Positions 19,826 through 30,012 of a stretch of DNA of 33,916 bases are shown here, piece after piece. The translations under genes and the position numbers were made by a program. A model generated the notes under the pieces. That model saw only the letters and a program-made list of their open reading frames with translations, searched no databases and was not told where the DNA came from. Origin of the DNA: a virus; IMG/VR virus record IMGVR_UViG_3300034105_002352, positions 1-33,916 of that record, one strand, 5' to 3'. Positions within the stretch are counted from its first letter, which is position 1. Each line of letters starts with the position of its first letter.

Positions 19826-20263
19826 ATGAAACAACTAGAAGAAAAAATCATTAGCTTGTACAATGAGTACAAAGAATTTGATACAGTAGTAAAAGAAAAA
19901 AACGAAGAGGTTACAAAGAAAAAAACTTCTGTAAACGAAATTATTAAGGACAAACCTTTAGATGAAATAAAAGATGTGCTACTATATATTTATGTAGATG
20001 CCATTTTATCTAATAAAGATTTACAAATTATGTTTTTTAGATTAGTCACTAATATAGAGACTTATTTGGAATTCTCAAAAGAGCCACTTAATGAAGAAAT
20101 AACAAGCTTCTATAATGAAATGAAAACCTGGTCTCCAAAAAAGGTATTTGTTTTAGAAAAAGGAGAACTAGTAGAGACCGAAGTCGGAGTCCTAGATAAA
20201 GCTAGAAAAGAATTTTTAGAAAGCGATTTCTTTAAAGGTATGCTAGAACAAGTAACTAAGTAA
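19826..20263 (+). CDS. Protein of unknown function before terminase, 145 residues
   Basis: The N-terminal half is a likely coiled coil (MKQLEEKIISLYNEYKEFDT, VVKEKNEEVTKKKTSVNEII), the rest helical with a Lys/Glu-rich end. Its stop overlaps the terminase ATG by 1 nt. The position suggests a small terminase subunit, but no HTH is evident, so this is only a possibility. Confidence 0.65.
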   Translation: MKQLEEKIISLYNEYKEFDTVVKEKNEEVTKKKTSVNEIIKDKPLDEIKDVLLYIYVDAILSNKDLQIMFFRLVTNIETYLEFSKEPLNEEITSFYNEMKTWSPKKVFVLEKGELVETEVGVLDKARKEFLESDFFKGMLEQVTK

Positions 20264-23022
20264 TGTCTGAATACATTGATAGTTTTATAAAAAGCCACCG
20301 TGAGTATTTTAAGAGAAACAAGAAAGTTATTGAAAGTAACTATTGGAACGATAATACAAGACACGAAAAAGGGTTAAAAAGTTTTGCTACGCAAGTATCT
20401 TCAATACAGACTTCAGACCCAAAACAAAAGGAAAAGGAATTAGAAAAACTTGAAAAAGAAATACGTTCCTTTGTAGAATCCTCTAAAAAAACTAAAGAGG
20501 CTTTATTTAAACAGGAAAACGAGCTTACCACGTCTATACTTGGTAGGCTTTCTGTGTTTATATCTGAATCTGAAGGAGATAAAAATTTAGATAAAAGGCA
20601 GGACTTTATAAACGAAACCGTAGAGATAATAGATTTGCACTTAAAAAAATGTGACGACTATTTGAAATACAACATGGATGTTTTAACTCAAGAGGTTGAG
20701 ACTGAGGATGAGGTAGAATATAAATCATACGAAATTGTTTTTCAAGATTTAGTATTTAATGAAAAAATAAAAATACAAGAGAAGTTAGCAAAACTTAACA
20801 TAAATAATGAATTAGACGGAGTTAATATAGAATTCTTTAATAAAAAGAAAGCTTCTATTTTAATGAGAGAACCACTATGTTTAGTAAGAGAAGATGTAAA
20901 AGAGATAGTAGATAGAATACCTGTTGATTGGGCATTAAGAACATCAAAAGAGATGTTTATCAACATGAATCAAAGAGATATACCTAAGTGGAATCCAAAC
21001 AAACACTTCTTTGACCAAGACCAAGTTACAATACAGTTTTGGACAGAAGAACTAAATAAAATAAAGCATGGTGTAAATATTAATGGGTATTTTATGCATC
21101 CATGGTTATATTTTCATCTAAACTTTTTTAGAACTCCTATACCACAGATAGACGGTAGCGAACCTAATATTCAACCAGATTTAAGAGATAATGAATGGTT
21201 TTTTGCAGAGAACTTAGTTAGATGTATTAACAAGGACAATCCAAATTTTTATTCTAAGGCTTTATTGATGTATGGTACCAGACGTTTTGGTAAATCGGTA
21301 ATACTAGCATCGTTAGCCCACTGGAGAACAATCACAAAGTTCAACTCTTTTGGTTCAGTTATTGGTGGTAACTCTTCTGATATTAATGCTCTTACTAGTA
21401 AGATAAAAACTTCTATGACTTATATTGATAAGCCATTGCAGATTGACATATTAAAGCAAGAGTGGGATAATGGGGAGACAACATTTGGTATAAAAGAGGA
21501 TGCCTCAAACCCAATTATATTTTCTACGCTTATTGTACAAAATCTTGAGTCTGGAGCCAAATCTAAAACACAAAAGACAGCCGGTTTAGCCCCATCAGTA
21601 TCTATTTATGATGAGATAGGTAAATATGCATTTCTAAAACCATATCTTGCCGCATTACCATCATTTAAAACACCATACGGGTTTAAATGCATTACAGTAT
21701 TAGCAGGAACCGGTGGAGAAGCAGACTTATCAAAAGATGCAATTGATGTATTATCAAATCCAGAGTCTTATGATTTACTTCCAATGGATTGGGATTTATT
21801 AGAAAACAAAATAGACCCGGAATTTATAACTTGGAAAAGGAGAAAGTTTGCTACTTTTTTCCCTGGTCACATGGCATACGAAGATGGTTTTATAAAACAG
21901 CAACAAGCTTTTTCTAGATTTTTAGACATAGAAGATGCTGATGAGCTTGATAAAATAATAATACACACTACAAATTGGGAAAAAAATGGTAAACTATTAA
22001 AAAGCGTTGTAGAAGAAGCTAAGAAAATTGGGGGTTCAAAAGGTCAGTTATTAGAGCAACAAAAAAGAGTACAGTATCCACTAGACCCAGAGGATTGTTT
22101 TATGTCTTCTGAAGAAAACCCTTTCCCAGCATTAGAAGCTAAAAGACATAGAGATTTTTTATTAGAGTCAGGAGATACTGGTAAGAAAGTAACTTTAATG
22201 CAAGACAGCACCGGTAAAATATTTTATGAGCTAAATAATAAAGACCTTGCAGAGTACCCACACCCAGGTGGTTTTATTGATGCACCAATAGTTTTGTATG
22301 AAGAATTACCTGGAGAAAAACCAGTAGAGTATTTGTATGTAGCAGGATTTGACGATTATAAACAAGAAGAATCAGGAACAGACTCTGTTGGTTCATTTCA
22401 TATATATAAAGTAAATATTGGTATGGATAAATGGTGTGGTAGAATAGTAGCATCAATTGCTTCTAGACCAGACCCACATAATAAACTATACAGACAAATT
22501 TTTCTATTGATGCAAGCATTTAATGCTAAAGTATTTATGGAGAATGCCGATATGGGGTTTAAGGAATACTTAGACAGAAAAAGAGCTACCGATTTATGGT
22601 TAGTGGAATCTATGGATTTTAAATCAGATATGACTCAACGCTCTCAAGGTAAAAGACGTTATGGTTGGGCACCAACACCAGAGAATATTAAATTTCTATT
22701 TGGTCTTCTTAAAAACTATGCTAGACAAGAATTTGTTATACAAGACGAAGACGGTAATGAAAAGACCATACTTGGAGTACAAATGATTAATGATATTGGT
22801 TTACTTGACGAGATGATTTCTTTTAAGAAAGATAATAACGTTGATAGAATGACATCTTTCATGTCTTGTCTTGGTTACGAGTTTTACCTTTTTAACAATT
22901 ACATGCTACCAAGCACAGCCAATAGAAAACCTAAACAAGAAGAAAATCAAAGGAAAAAGCCAGAAAAAAGTATGGCAGAAAGGCTTTATGGCTCTTCAAA
23001 TAGAACTAAAAAATACTTTTAA
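20263..23022 (+). CDS. terL: Terminase large subunit (packaging ATPase-nuclease)
   Basis: 919 residues, longer than most TerL (450-750). Walker A is MYGTRRFGKSVIL (336-348), with Arg-rich GTRRFGKS as in TerL; Walker B is VSIYDEIG (446-453, D450/E451). A second domain with YVAGFDDYKQEESG (694-707, D697/D698 as metal ligands) and MENADMG (759-765) fits the RNase H-like nuclease. About 330 residues precede the ATPase, starting with a long charged coiled-coil-like segment (residues ~40-190). It packs and cuts phage DNA into the prohead at the portal. Overlaps the previous stop by 1 nt. Confidence 0.92.
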   Translation: MSEYIDSFIKSHREYFKRNKKVIESNYWNDNTRHEKGLKSFATQVSSIQTSDPKQKEKELEKLEKEIRSFVESSKKTKEALFKQENELTTSILGRLSVFISESEGDKNLDKRQDFINETVEIIDLHLKKCDDYLKYNMDVLTQEVETEDEVEYKSYEIVFQDLVFNEKIKIQEKLAKLNINNELDGVNIEFFNKKKASILMREPLCLVREDVKEIVDRIPVDWALRTSKEMFINMNQRDIPKWNPNKHFFDQDQVTIQFWTEELNKIKHGVNINGYFMHPWLYFHLNFFRTPIPQIDGSEPNIQPDLRDNEWFFAENLVRCINKDNPNFYSKALLMYGTRRFGKSVILASLAHWRTITKFNSFGSVIGGNSSDINALTSKIKTSMTYIDKPLQIDILKQEWDNGETTFGIKEDASNPIIFSTLIVQNLESGAKSKTQKTAGLAPSVSIYDEIGKYAFLKPYLAALPSFKTPYGFKCITVLAGTGGEADLSKDAIDVLSNPESYDLLPMDWDLLENKIDPEFITWKRRKFATFFPGHMAYEDGFIKQQQAFSRFLDIEDADELDKIIIHTTNWEKNGKLLKSVVEEAKKIGGSKGQLLEQQKRVQYPLDPEDCFMSSEENPFPALEAKRHRDFLLESGDTGKKVTLMQDSTGKIFYELNNKDLAEYPHPGGFIDAPIVLYEELPGEKPVEYLYVAGFDDYKQEESGTDSVGSFHIYKVNIGMDKWCGRIVASIASRPDPHNKLYRQIFLLMQAFNAKVFMENADMGFKEYLDRKRATDLWLVESMDFKSDMTQRSQGKRRYGWAPTPENIKFLFGLLKNYARQEFVIQDEDGNEKTILGVQMINDIGLLDEMISFKKDNNVDRMTSFMSCLGYEFYLFNNYMLPSTANRKPKQEENQRKKPEKSMAERLYGSSNRTKKYF

Positions 23023-23034
23023 AAATTTAACTAA

Positions 23035-23066
23035 TTTGGTGATAAACTAGTTTATTCGTAAATTTG
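23035..23066 (+). promoter_or_regulatory. Rightward consensus promoter of the portal gene
   Basis: TTTG (23035-23038), 20 bp, TAAATTTG (23059-23066), between terminase and portal genes. Confidence 0.8.
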
Positions 23067-23084
23067 CGGTTTTAAAAACAAAAT

Positions 23085-25862
23085 ATGGACGGTCATAACT
23101 TACATTCTTTTTATACTGGTGTTGGAACTTCGGTATCAACAACACACTCCCTACCTACACAAACCGTAAAAGACTCTATAAAAGAAACTTTTGAATGGCA
23201 AAAGAAGTGTATGGATGCACTTGAGTCTATTGGAATATCTCAATTAGCAGATAATGTAAAGTTTAGAGATTTGTATAAAATGCTAGAAGGAAGACTAGCT
23301 TACTCTGACTATGAACCTGATAACCAAGTTTTAAATAGAGTAAGAGAGTTAGGAGATAATGTAGGTATACCAACATTTGTTAAACACTATGATTTTATAG
23401 GTATAATAACAAGACAACTTGTAGGAGAGTGGCTTGAGCAAAAAGACGACTTTAAAGTTGACTGTATAGATGATATTTCACAAAATGAATTCCTACGTGA
23501 AAGAACTAGAAAAGTACAAGAATACGCCTTAGAGACATTCAATAAAGAGCTAGAAATCTCTTTAATGAAATCTGGTATTGATACAAATAAACAAGACTTT
23601 AAATCTGAGGAAGAACGTCAGCAATATATGCAGATGTTAGAGCAAGAAAAGGCAAAAATAATTACTCCAGCACAAATCGAAAAAGAGATGAAGGACTGGA
23701 AGACTAAAGCAGCTGAATGGGGAGAGCATGTCATCGAGAAAGACCAACAAAGGTTCTATATGGACAAGTTGGATAAACAAGAGATGGAAGACTATGTTCT
23801 TACAGGAAGATTCTTTAGACACTACTATATTGGATATGACCACTACAAACCAGAAAGATGGTCTCCTTTAGAAACATTCTTTGCAAGAGATGTAATTGCC
23901 GAATACCCTCAAGATGGTGAGTATGCTGGTAGAGTTTTCTATATAGCACCTTCAGATATTATTAAAAGGTACGCACATTTACTAAAGCCTGAGGAAATTA
24001 AAAAAATAAACAAAAATTATGGTACTGTAGGTAATGCAGGATATGATTCAGCAGTACATAATTGGAAACAAGAAATGAATAATGGCATGTTTGGTCAAGT
24101 TCAAACAATACCTTTTCACAACTTTTATAATTATGATTTAGGTTTACAAATACAAAACTCATTGGATATTCCTATGGGGGAAGTTCTTGTTGATACTCCA
24201 GACGGGCAACAAAGAATACCTTCATGGTTAAGCCCAATGCAAAATCAAAATCATTTAGGATATAGATATAGCTCTTTACAAAGAGAAGATATAATAGTTA
24301 GAAAAGACTTATTACAAGTTACAGAAGCATACTGGAGAAGCTGGAAAAGAATGTGGTTTTTAAACTACGAGACAGAGCAAGGTTATACAGATACAGCAAT
24401 TGTAACAGATGATATTCTACCGGAATTTATCAAAGAAAATGGTATCAAAAAAATAACTACTAAAACACTAAAAGATATACAAAAAAATCTTGAGGTTAAT
24501 ACTATGTACGAGTTTTGGGCACCGGAAATCTGGAAGGGTATCAAAATAAATGCAGGTAATTCTTTCTTAACAGACAACTTATATTTAGGTATTGAACCAC
24601 TTGAATACCAAATTAGAGGAGAATCTAACATATTTGATGTTAAGATACCTATTGCCGGGATTATAGCAAACTCAGTAGCACAAAAACTTAGACCTTACCA
24701 AATCGGTTATAACATCTGTTTAAATCAGATATTTAATCTATTAGAAAAAGAGATAGGTATGTTCTTCTTGTTTGATATAAACTTTTTACCGTCTGAGTAT
24801 AAGGATTATGGAACAATTGAAGAATCACTTGAAAAATTAAGAGACCACGCAAAAGATATTGGGCTAGTTCCTTTAGATACCACAAAACAAAACATGGGAG
24901 GTGCAAACCAAAGCATGAATACTTTTATGGTACAAGACGTATCTTTTGATAAACAAATTAGGAGTAGAATGGAGCTTTCTGAATACTATTTAAGAAAAGC
25001 TTTAGAACAAATAGGAATAACACCACAAAGGTTAGGACAACCAACTGCATACGAAACTGCAACCGGAGTAAAACAAGGCACAGAAGCCTCTTACATGCAA
25101 ACTGCTGATATATTTAACAATATGTCCGTTGCAAGAAGAAAAGCTATGGAATTACACTTAGCGGTAGCTCAGTATTGCCAGAAAGAATACCTAGATGTAG
25201 ATTTTGTATTCTCTACTTCAGATGGGGATAAAAACTTTATGCACCTTTCTGACCCAGACTTCCCACTTAGAAGAATTGGAGTTTTACCAATAAATGACCC
25301 TAAGAAACGAAGAGAGCTAGAAACAATGAAGCAAGCACTTCTAAACATGAACACTTTAGGAAATGACTTGTTAGATTACGCAGAGCTATTCTCAGCTGAT
25401 ACTATGACAGAGCTTGTAGCAATAGGAAGAAAAGGTCGTACAGAGAAACAAAAAGAAGTTGATGCACAAAGACAGCACGAACAAGAATTAGCTGATAAAC
25501 AGATTCAAGCAGCAGCTGCAGAAAAAGACAAAGACAGACAGTTTGAAGCTTCCGAAAGTCAAAAAGATAGAGAAGCCGGAATTATGCGTGAAGAAATTCA
25601 AGCACAAGGTAGAGCCGCTGATAAGAAAGCCGACCAAGCCTCTTTCCAAAACATCAGCAAACAGACTGATATGGCTTTAAGAGAAATTAAGACTAATAGC
25701 GACATCCAATTAAGCCAGGATAAATTAGAGTCTCAAAATGCTTCAGATGCTAATAAACTAGCATTGATGGATAAGCAATTGCAGTTAGAAGTTAGAAGAC
25801 TAGAACAGAAAGATAAAGAGATAGCTAATAATAGATACATAGCCGAAGTAAATAAGAATTAA
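23085..25862 (+). CDS. Portal protein
   Basis: 925 residues, larger than usual. Assigned by order (directly after TerL, before the scaffold-like and capsid genes) and by content: an alpha/beta core with portal-like segments (GRFFRHYYIGYDHYKPERWS, DNLYLGIEPLEYQIRGESNI) and SMNTFMVQDVSFDKQIRSRM, then LEQIGITPQRLGQPTAYETA followed by GVKQGTEASYMQTADIFNNM, which is typical of the portal stem region. The C-terminal ~160 residues are a Gln/Lys/Asp/Ala-rich coiled coil (EQELADKQIQAAAAEKDKDR). It would form the dodecameric DNA channel at one capsid vertex. Portal families are diverse, so the assignment rests partly on synteny. Confidence 0.8.
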   Translation: MDGHNLHSFYTGVGTSVSTTHSLPTQTVKDSIKETFEWQKKCMDALESIGISQLADNVKFRDLYKMLEGRLAYSDYEPDNQVLNRVRELGDNVGIPTFVKHYDFIGIITRQLVGEWLEQKDDFKVDCIDDISQNEFLRERTRKVQEYALETFNKELEISLMKSGIDTNKQDFKSEEERQQYMQMLEQEKAKIITPAQIEKEMKDWKTKAAEWGEHVIEKDQQRFYMDKLDKQEMEDYVLTGRFFRHYYIGYDHYKPERWSPLETFFARDVIAEYPQDGEYAGRVFYIAPSDIIKRYAHLLKPEEIKKINKNYGTVGNAGYDSAVHNWKQEMNNGMFGQVQTIPFHNFYNYDLGLQIQNSLDIPMGEVLVDTPDGQQRIPSWLSPMQNQNHLGYRYSSLQREDIIVRKDLLQVTEAYWRSWKRMWFLNYETEQGYTDTAIVTDDILPEFIKENGIKKITTKTLKDIQKNLEVNTMYEFWAPEIWKGIKINAGNSFLTDNLYLGIEPLEYQIRGESNIFDVKIPIAGIIANSVAQKLRPYQIGYNICLNQIFNLLEKEIGMFFLFDINFLPSEYKDYGTIEESLEKLRDHAKDIGLVPLDTTKQNMGGANQSMNTFMVQDVSFDKQIRSRMELSEYYLRKALEQIGITPQRLGQPTAYETATGVKQGTEASYMQTADIFNNMSVARRKAMELHLAVAQYCQKEYLDVDFVFSTSDGDKNFMHLSDPDFPLRRIGVLPINDPKKRRELETMKQALLNMNTLGNDLLDYAELFSADTMTELVAIGRKGRTEKQKEVDAQRQHEQELADKQIQAAAAEKDKDRQFEASESQKDREAGIMREEIQAQGRAADKKADQASFQNISKQTDMALREIKTNSDIQLSQDKLESQNASDANKLALMDKQLQLEVRRLEQKDKEIANNRYIAEVNKN

Positions 25863-25928
25863 AAATTTTTTAACATATTAAATAAAATTTAACAACTAAA
25901 GTTAGGGGAATACAAGATTTTAACGAAT

Positions 25929-25959
25929 TTTGTAAATCAAAAAAACTTTATTAATTTTG
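25929..25959 (+). promoter_or_regulatory. Rightward promoter of the scaffold-like gene
   Basis: TTTG (25929-25932), 19 bp, TAATTTTG (25952-25959). The ATG at 25969 follows within 10 nt, so the transcript would be nearly leaderless. Confidence 0.65.
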
Positions 25960-25968
25960 CACCAGAAA

Positions 25969-27099
25969 ATGAAAACAAACCAAAACCAAGAAGAGTTATC
26001 ATTTGAGCAATTAATGGAATTTAACAATTTCAGCTTAGAGGATGATGGAAAAAAAGAAGAAGTCGAAACTGATATTACATTAAGTAATGAGGACGATGAT
26101 GAAGACAAATCAAAAGACGGAATCCAAAATCCGGATGATGATACGGACAAAGACAAAAAGAAAGATGAGCCTAAAGAGCCTGAAACTAATATTACATTAG
26201 TAAACTCTGATAGTACTTATCTTGATATTGTAAAAGAAAGATTAGATTCAGGAGAATGGGATGACTTAGTTATCGAAGACGAAGAAGGTAACGAAGTAAA
26301 ACTATCTGAATTAAAAGATATTGACAAAGACACATTCAAAGCTTTAGAGAAAGAAATCAAAACTCAAAAAGATACTGAATTTAAAGAGAAGTATGTTTCT
26401 GTTGATGGATTAGACGAAGTTAAAAAACGACTAATCAATATTGTAAAAGAGGGAGATTTAGATTTAGCAAAAGCTTTATTCCAAAATCCAGCCGCTTTAC
26501 AAGAACCCTTCCAAGGATACGACAATGACAATGACGACCATAATGAGGATGTGCTTGACTGGTACTACCAAAAAGGATTAGGGCATAGTCAAAAAGAAGC
26601 AGCTGCTTTAGTAAGAGCCGCAAAAGAGGATTTAACGCTAGACGTAAAGGCTCAAAAAATTGTAGAGTATCAAAGAAATCAATTCTACACAAACTTAAAA
26701 AATAGAGAACAGCAAATAATAGCTGAAAAAGCTAGGGAGCAGGAAACTATTAAAGAATACAGAAAAAACTTATCATCTGAACTTAAACAAGAGGGTCTAT
26801 CAGAAAACCTAACTAGAAAATTTGTTGATGTAGCTACAAAGACAGACAATACAGGTAATTATGAGATTGACACCATTTACGATGAATGGATGAGTGACCC
26901 TAAAAAAGCAAAGGAGTTAATTTACTTTATGCTTGATAAAGATAACTACCTTAAAAAGGTAACAGCAAATGTTAAAAAAGACGTACAATTAGATAATCTA
27001 AAAAGAATCAAAATTGTACAAGATGGTTCTAGAGTAGAAAAACAAAAGAAAGAGGAATCAGCTCCAATTACTCCGTTTGAAACAATAAACTTTGAATAA
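25969..27099 (+). CDS. Acidic head protein, probable scaffold
   Basis: 376 residues from the ATG at 25969; a TTG four codons earlier lies inside the -7 box. The first ~85 residues are extremely acidic and low complexity (TDITLSNEDDDEDKSKDGIQ, PDDDTDKDKKKDEPKEPETN), the rest is helical and charged (RNQFYTNLKNREQQIIAEKA). The position between portal and capsid genes and this composition are those of scaffolding proteins, which fill the prohead and leave or are cleaved before packaging. No protease domain is seen. No family signature supports this directly. Confidence 0.6.
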   Translation: MKTNQNQEELSFEQLMEFNNFSLEDDGKKEEVETDITLSNEDDDEDKSKDGIQNPDDDTDKDKKKDEPKEPETNITLVNSDSTYLDIVKERLDSGEWDDLVIEDEEGNEVKLSELKDIDKDTFKALEKEIKTQKDTEFKEKYVSVDGLDEVKKRLINIVKEGDLDLAKALFQNPAALQEPFQGYDNDNDDHNEDVLDWYYQKGLGHSQKEAAALVRAAKEDLTLDVKAQKIVEYQRNQFYTNLKNREQQIIAEKAREQETIKEYRKNLSSELKQEGLSENLTRKFVDVATKTDNTGNYEIDTIYDEWMSDPKKAKELIYFMLDKDNYLKKVTANVKKDVQLDNLKRIKIVQDGSRVEKQKKEESAPITPFETINFE

Positions 27100-27136
27100 T
27101 AACAATTAATAAATAAACAAATAAATTTAACTAAAA

Positions 27137-28831
27137 ATGGTACAACAACAAAACATCCCTTTCATTGTGAATGGAGACCAAGTAATAATGTTTACCGATA
27201 AGAAGACAGTTTCTTCTATCAACGGTGCGCAAGACTTACCTTCACTTTATTCATGGTACAAAGAAGACCCAAATAAACATCACTTAGGTTTGATGAATTT
27301 ATGGGGTAAGCAAGCAGTAAGAAGCTACGGTATTCTTCGTGAATTATTACAAAACAAATCAATCCTTGAAGTTAACGGATGGGACGGTGGATTTACGTAT
27401 GACATTCCAGTTGAAGAGTACAAAGGTTGCTACACAACTCGTGATATGTCTAATCAGGCTTATCCTGGAGTAGATGGAGGTTCATTCAAAATAACTTTGA
27501 ACAAAGCTTACACTACTGGAGACGTATTAACTAACAACAAATACTACGGACAACAAATAATTGTTTCTGGTGAAGTACCTGTTGTTGCAGTAGGAGAAGG
27601 TTGGGAACACACAGTTAAATTAGCAGACAATGACAAGAATACTTGGTTCTTGCCTTCTAACTTAGCTAAAGGTATCCAATACTTTAAAGTAGGTCACGCT
27701 ATCTTAGGAGAAAGAGGTACAAACTTCTCTCACTTTGATATGCCTGATACAGTAGGTACAATGAGATGTGAATTCCGTTTAGGTTCTGCATCTGGAGTTG
27801 AAGCTTACATCACTGGTATGGCAGATTCTAAATCTTTCTCTGGTGCTGATGCTCAATCTAAAATGTACTTAGACAAGTTACAATCAGAATTTGACGGTAA
27901 TGAATATGCTATCTTAGCAAACATGACTACTAAGAATGGTAAGAAAATGCCAGACTTAAAAACAGCTAGAATCGGAGCTACAATGGAGTTCTTAACAATG
28001 AGAGAATTAGAGCGTTTAACTGCTCAAAAACTTTTATTCCAACGTGCTGCTACAGTTCGTGATTCAAATGGTGTTGCTAGATTAAACGAAGGTTTATGGC
28101 ACCAATTACGTAGAGGTAAACTTATTAAGTATGGTCGTCCAGGAGGTATTACTCGTGACCATTTAAAAGAATCAGCTGAGTACGTATTCCGTATTAATCC
28201 ATTCAAACAAGACGTTGAAAGACGTTTGAAATTCAAATGTGGTAAATACGCTTACCAAAATATTTTATCAATCTTCTCTGATGAAGTAAATGCACAAAAC
28301 TCTGCATTGAACACATTCTTAGGAATTGAAAGAACTATCCCTAACCCAGTTCGTGGTAACGACCCATTCAATTTGGAATACGTGCCAATCCGTTTCACTA
28401 AAGTTTTCATTCCTGGTATTGGAAACATTGAAATAGAAGAAGATACATCATTGAACATGATGGAAGGAGTTGACCGTTTAGCAGGTGGTTTCCACCCAGA
28501 AAACTTGTCACCAACTGCTTACTCAATGGTAATCTGGGATGTGGATGACCAACAATATTCTAACAACAAGCAGTTACCAAAAGGTTCTACTTTAGTTGAA
28601 GGAGGTAATGCTGGAGCTAACATCTACTTAGTAAAACCACAAGGCGAAATGTGCTACTGGGGTACTACTAATGGTCGTTATGACTACAGAAAAGCAGGAG
28701 ATGTAATGTCTTCAATGAAACAAATAGGACAAGAGTTCTGGGCGTTCAACATTGCAGATATTCACGTTAGAGACTTAACTCGTTTCGTTATGATTGAATT
28801 AGACGAAGCAGCAAGAAAAGGCTTTAACTAA
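27137..28831 (+). CDS. Major capsid protein
   Basis: 564 residues. Assigned by position after portal and scaffold-like genes, by size, and by base usage: this gene uses CGT for arginine about as often as AGA, with other pyrimidine-ending codons, unlike its AGA-dominated neighbours, as expected for a very abundant protein. Segments such as GGFTYDIPVEEYKGCYTTRD, FLTMRELERLTAQKLLFQRA and MVIWDVDDQQYSNNKQLPKG are compatible with an HK97-type fold but give no unique signature. Its A-rich leader (TTTAACTAAAAATGG) has no promoter box; expression presumably comes from the promoter at 25929. Confidence 0.7.
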   Translation: MVQQQNIPFIVNGDQVIMFTDKKTVSSINGAQDLPSLYSWYKEDPNKHHLGLMNLWGKQAVRSYGILRELLQNKSILEVNGWDGGFTYDIPVEEYKGCYTTRDMSNQAYPGVDGGSFKITLNKAYTTGDVLTNNKYYGQQIIVSGEVPVVAVGEGWEHTVKLADNDKNTWFLPSNLAKGIQYFKVGHAILGERGTNFSHFDMPDTVGTMRCEFRLGSASGVEAYITGMADSKSFSGADAQSKMYLDKLQSEFDGNEYAILANMTTKNGKKMPDLKTARIGATMEFLTMRELERLTAQKLLFQRAATVRDSNGVARLNEGLWHQLRRGKLIKYGRPGGITRDHLKESAEYVFRINPFKQDVERRLKFKCGKYAYQNILSIFSDEVNAQNSALNTFLGIERTIPNPVRGNDPFNLEYVPIRFTKVFIPGIGNIEIEEDTSLNMMEGVDRLAGGFHPENLSPTAYSMVIWDVDDQQYSNNKQLPKGSTLVEGGNAGANIYLVKPQGEMCYWGTTNGRYDYRKAGDVMSSMKQIGQEFWAFNIADIHVRDLTRFVMIELDEAARKGFN

Positions 28832-28853
28832 TATAAAAATTGTTAAATATTCT

Positions 28854-28879
28854 TTACCCCACTTTAACCGGTGGGGTAA
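28854..28879 (+). terminator. Hairpin after the capsid gene
   Basis: TTACCCCAC pairs with GTGGGGTAA across an 8-nt loop, a 9-bp stem 22 nt after the capsid stop. The following AAATTTAACG is not a clean T tract, so it may stabilise the 3' end rather than terminate fully. Confidence 0.6.
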
Positions 28880-28892
28880 GAAATTTAACGTA

Positions 28893-28924
28893 TTTGTATT
28901 TTTAAAAAACAATTCGTAATTTTG
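28893..28924 (+). promoter_or_regulatory. Rightward consensus promoter of the gene at 29015
   Basis: TTTG (28893-28896), 20 bp, TAATTTTG (28917-28924), full consensus. Confidence 0.8.
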
Positions 28925-29014
28925 CATCACAGAATCAAACCAATAATATTCTGCTAGATTACAAACAACCCAACAACAGAAAAAGAAGTCAAGTAACCAA
29001 AAAATTAAGACATA

Positions 29015-29998
29015 ATGGCTCCAATAGCAAAAAGTAAAAAGGAGGAAAGCAATGTTATCTTAAAAATCTATGATTTTGAGATTAAAAAAGACACGCTTTA
29101 CGAAATAAAAGAAAAGTTAGATACCTCAGCACCAGATGGTTTTAAGGAATTTAACACAACAAAAGTTCTAAGTGATATAGTAGTTGATACTTTTCCTGGA
29201 GCAATTTTTGATGAAGAAAGAGGAATTTGGGATACAGGTTTGTACCCTACTTCAAAAGCTCTATCTAGAGCAATATCCGATATTGATGCTAGAACCTTAG
29301 CATTAAAATCCCTAAAAACAAACATTATAAATCCGATAGAAGAGGAAAAAGGAGAAAATATCCTAGACCACACTTCTAATAACAACCATTTCTGGGACTC
29401 TTTTAGAGTAGAATGTCATAGAGGTAAACTTTTTGACACTGCTAAGACAGAAGACTTATTAAGATTATACCTTTTGCTAGTACACAAAAGAGTTACACCT
29501 AAAGAAATGGAATCTCATCCTGAATTTAAGCAGCCAATCTCAATGTATTGTATTGTTGATAAAGACAGTTCAATGAGTAGAGAAGCGGAGAAAGAAATGA
29601 GAAAAGCAAAAGCTTCAGCTTTATTCTACACTCTATTAACTACAGACCGAGATGGTTTGTTACAAGTATTAGAGTACTTAGGAATAAACGCAACAAAAGC
29701 TAGTGATGATGCTGTACTATATACAGTCTTTGGCAACTTTATCAACTCAAAAGAAGATAAATTCCAGAATGACAAAGTATTTATTGATGCAGTAGAAAAA
29801 TATCAAACAGAAGACGGAGCTGAAGAGCTTTACATACACTCAAAATTAAAAGAGCTTTATATTAAAGGTAAAGTTAAATACAAAAAAGGAGAAGTATGGA
29901 TGGAGGATGTTTACGTTGAAAATGGTTGGAAGAACTCAGCAGCAAAAGTTAGAGTGGACCAAGAGCTAAAACAAATCTTTGCAACTCTTCTAGAGTAA
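29015..29998 (+). CDS. Structural-region protein of unknown function, 327 residues
   Basis: Begins MAPIAKSKKEESNVILKIYD and is mixed alpha/beta with many charged residues; HNNHFWDSFRVECHRGKLFD-like and KEMRKAKASALFYTLLTTDR segments give no recognisable motif. Position after the capsid gene, with its own promoter, suggests a head-completion or head-tail connector protein. No family recognised. Confidence 0.65.
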   Translation: MAPIAKSKKEESNVILKIYDFEIKKDTLYEIKEKLDTSAPDGFKEFNTTKVLSDIVVDTFPGAIFDEERGIWDTGLYPTSKALSRAISDIDARTLALKSLKTNIINPIEEEKGENILDHTSNNNHFWDSFRVECHRGKLFDTAKTEDLLRLYLLLVHKRVTPKEMESHPEFKQPISMYCIVDKDSSMSREAEKEMRKAKASALFYTLLTTDRDGLLQVLEYLGINATKASDDAVLYTVFGNFINSKEDKFQNDKVFIDAVEKYQTEDGAEELYIHSKLKELYIKGKVKYKKGEVWMEDVYVENGWKNSAAKVRVDQELKQIFATLLE

Positions 29999-30012
29999 TA
30001 AAAATATTAATT

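Larger units (their letters stand above)
28832..29014. other. Intergenic region with hairpin, promoter and long leader
   Basis: No gene. It holds the hairpin at 28854-28879, the promoter at 28893-28924 and then an A-rich leader of about 85 nt before the ATG at 29015, longer than any other leader on this strand. Confidence 0.7.

Noticed and set aside
22274-25354. Several leftward frames inside the terminase and portal genes
   Set aside because: All lie antisense to long, motif-bearing or syntenic structural genes and have biased shadow composition.
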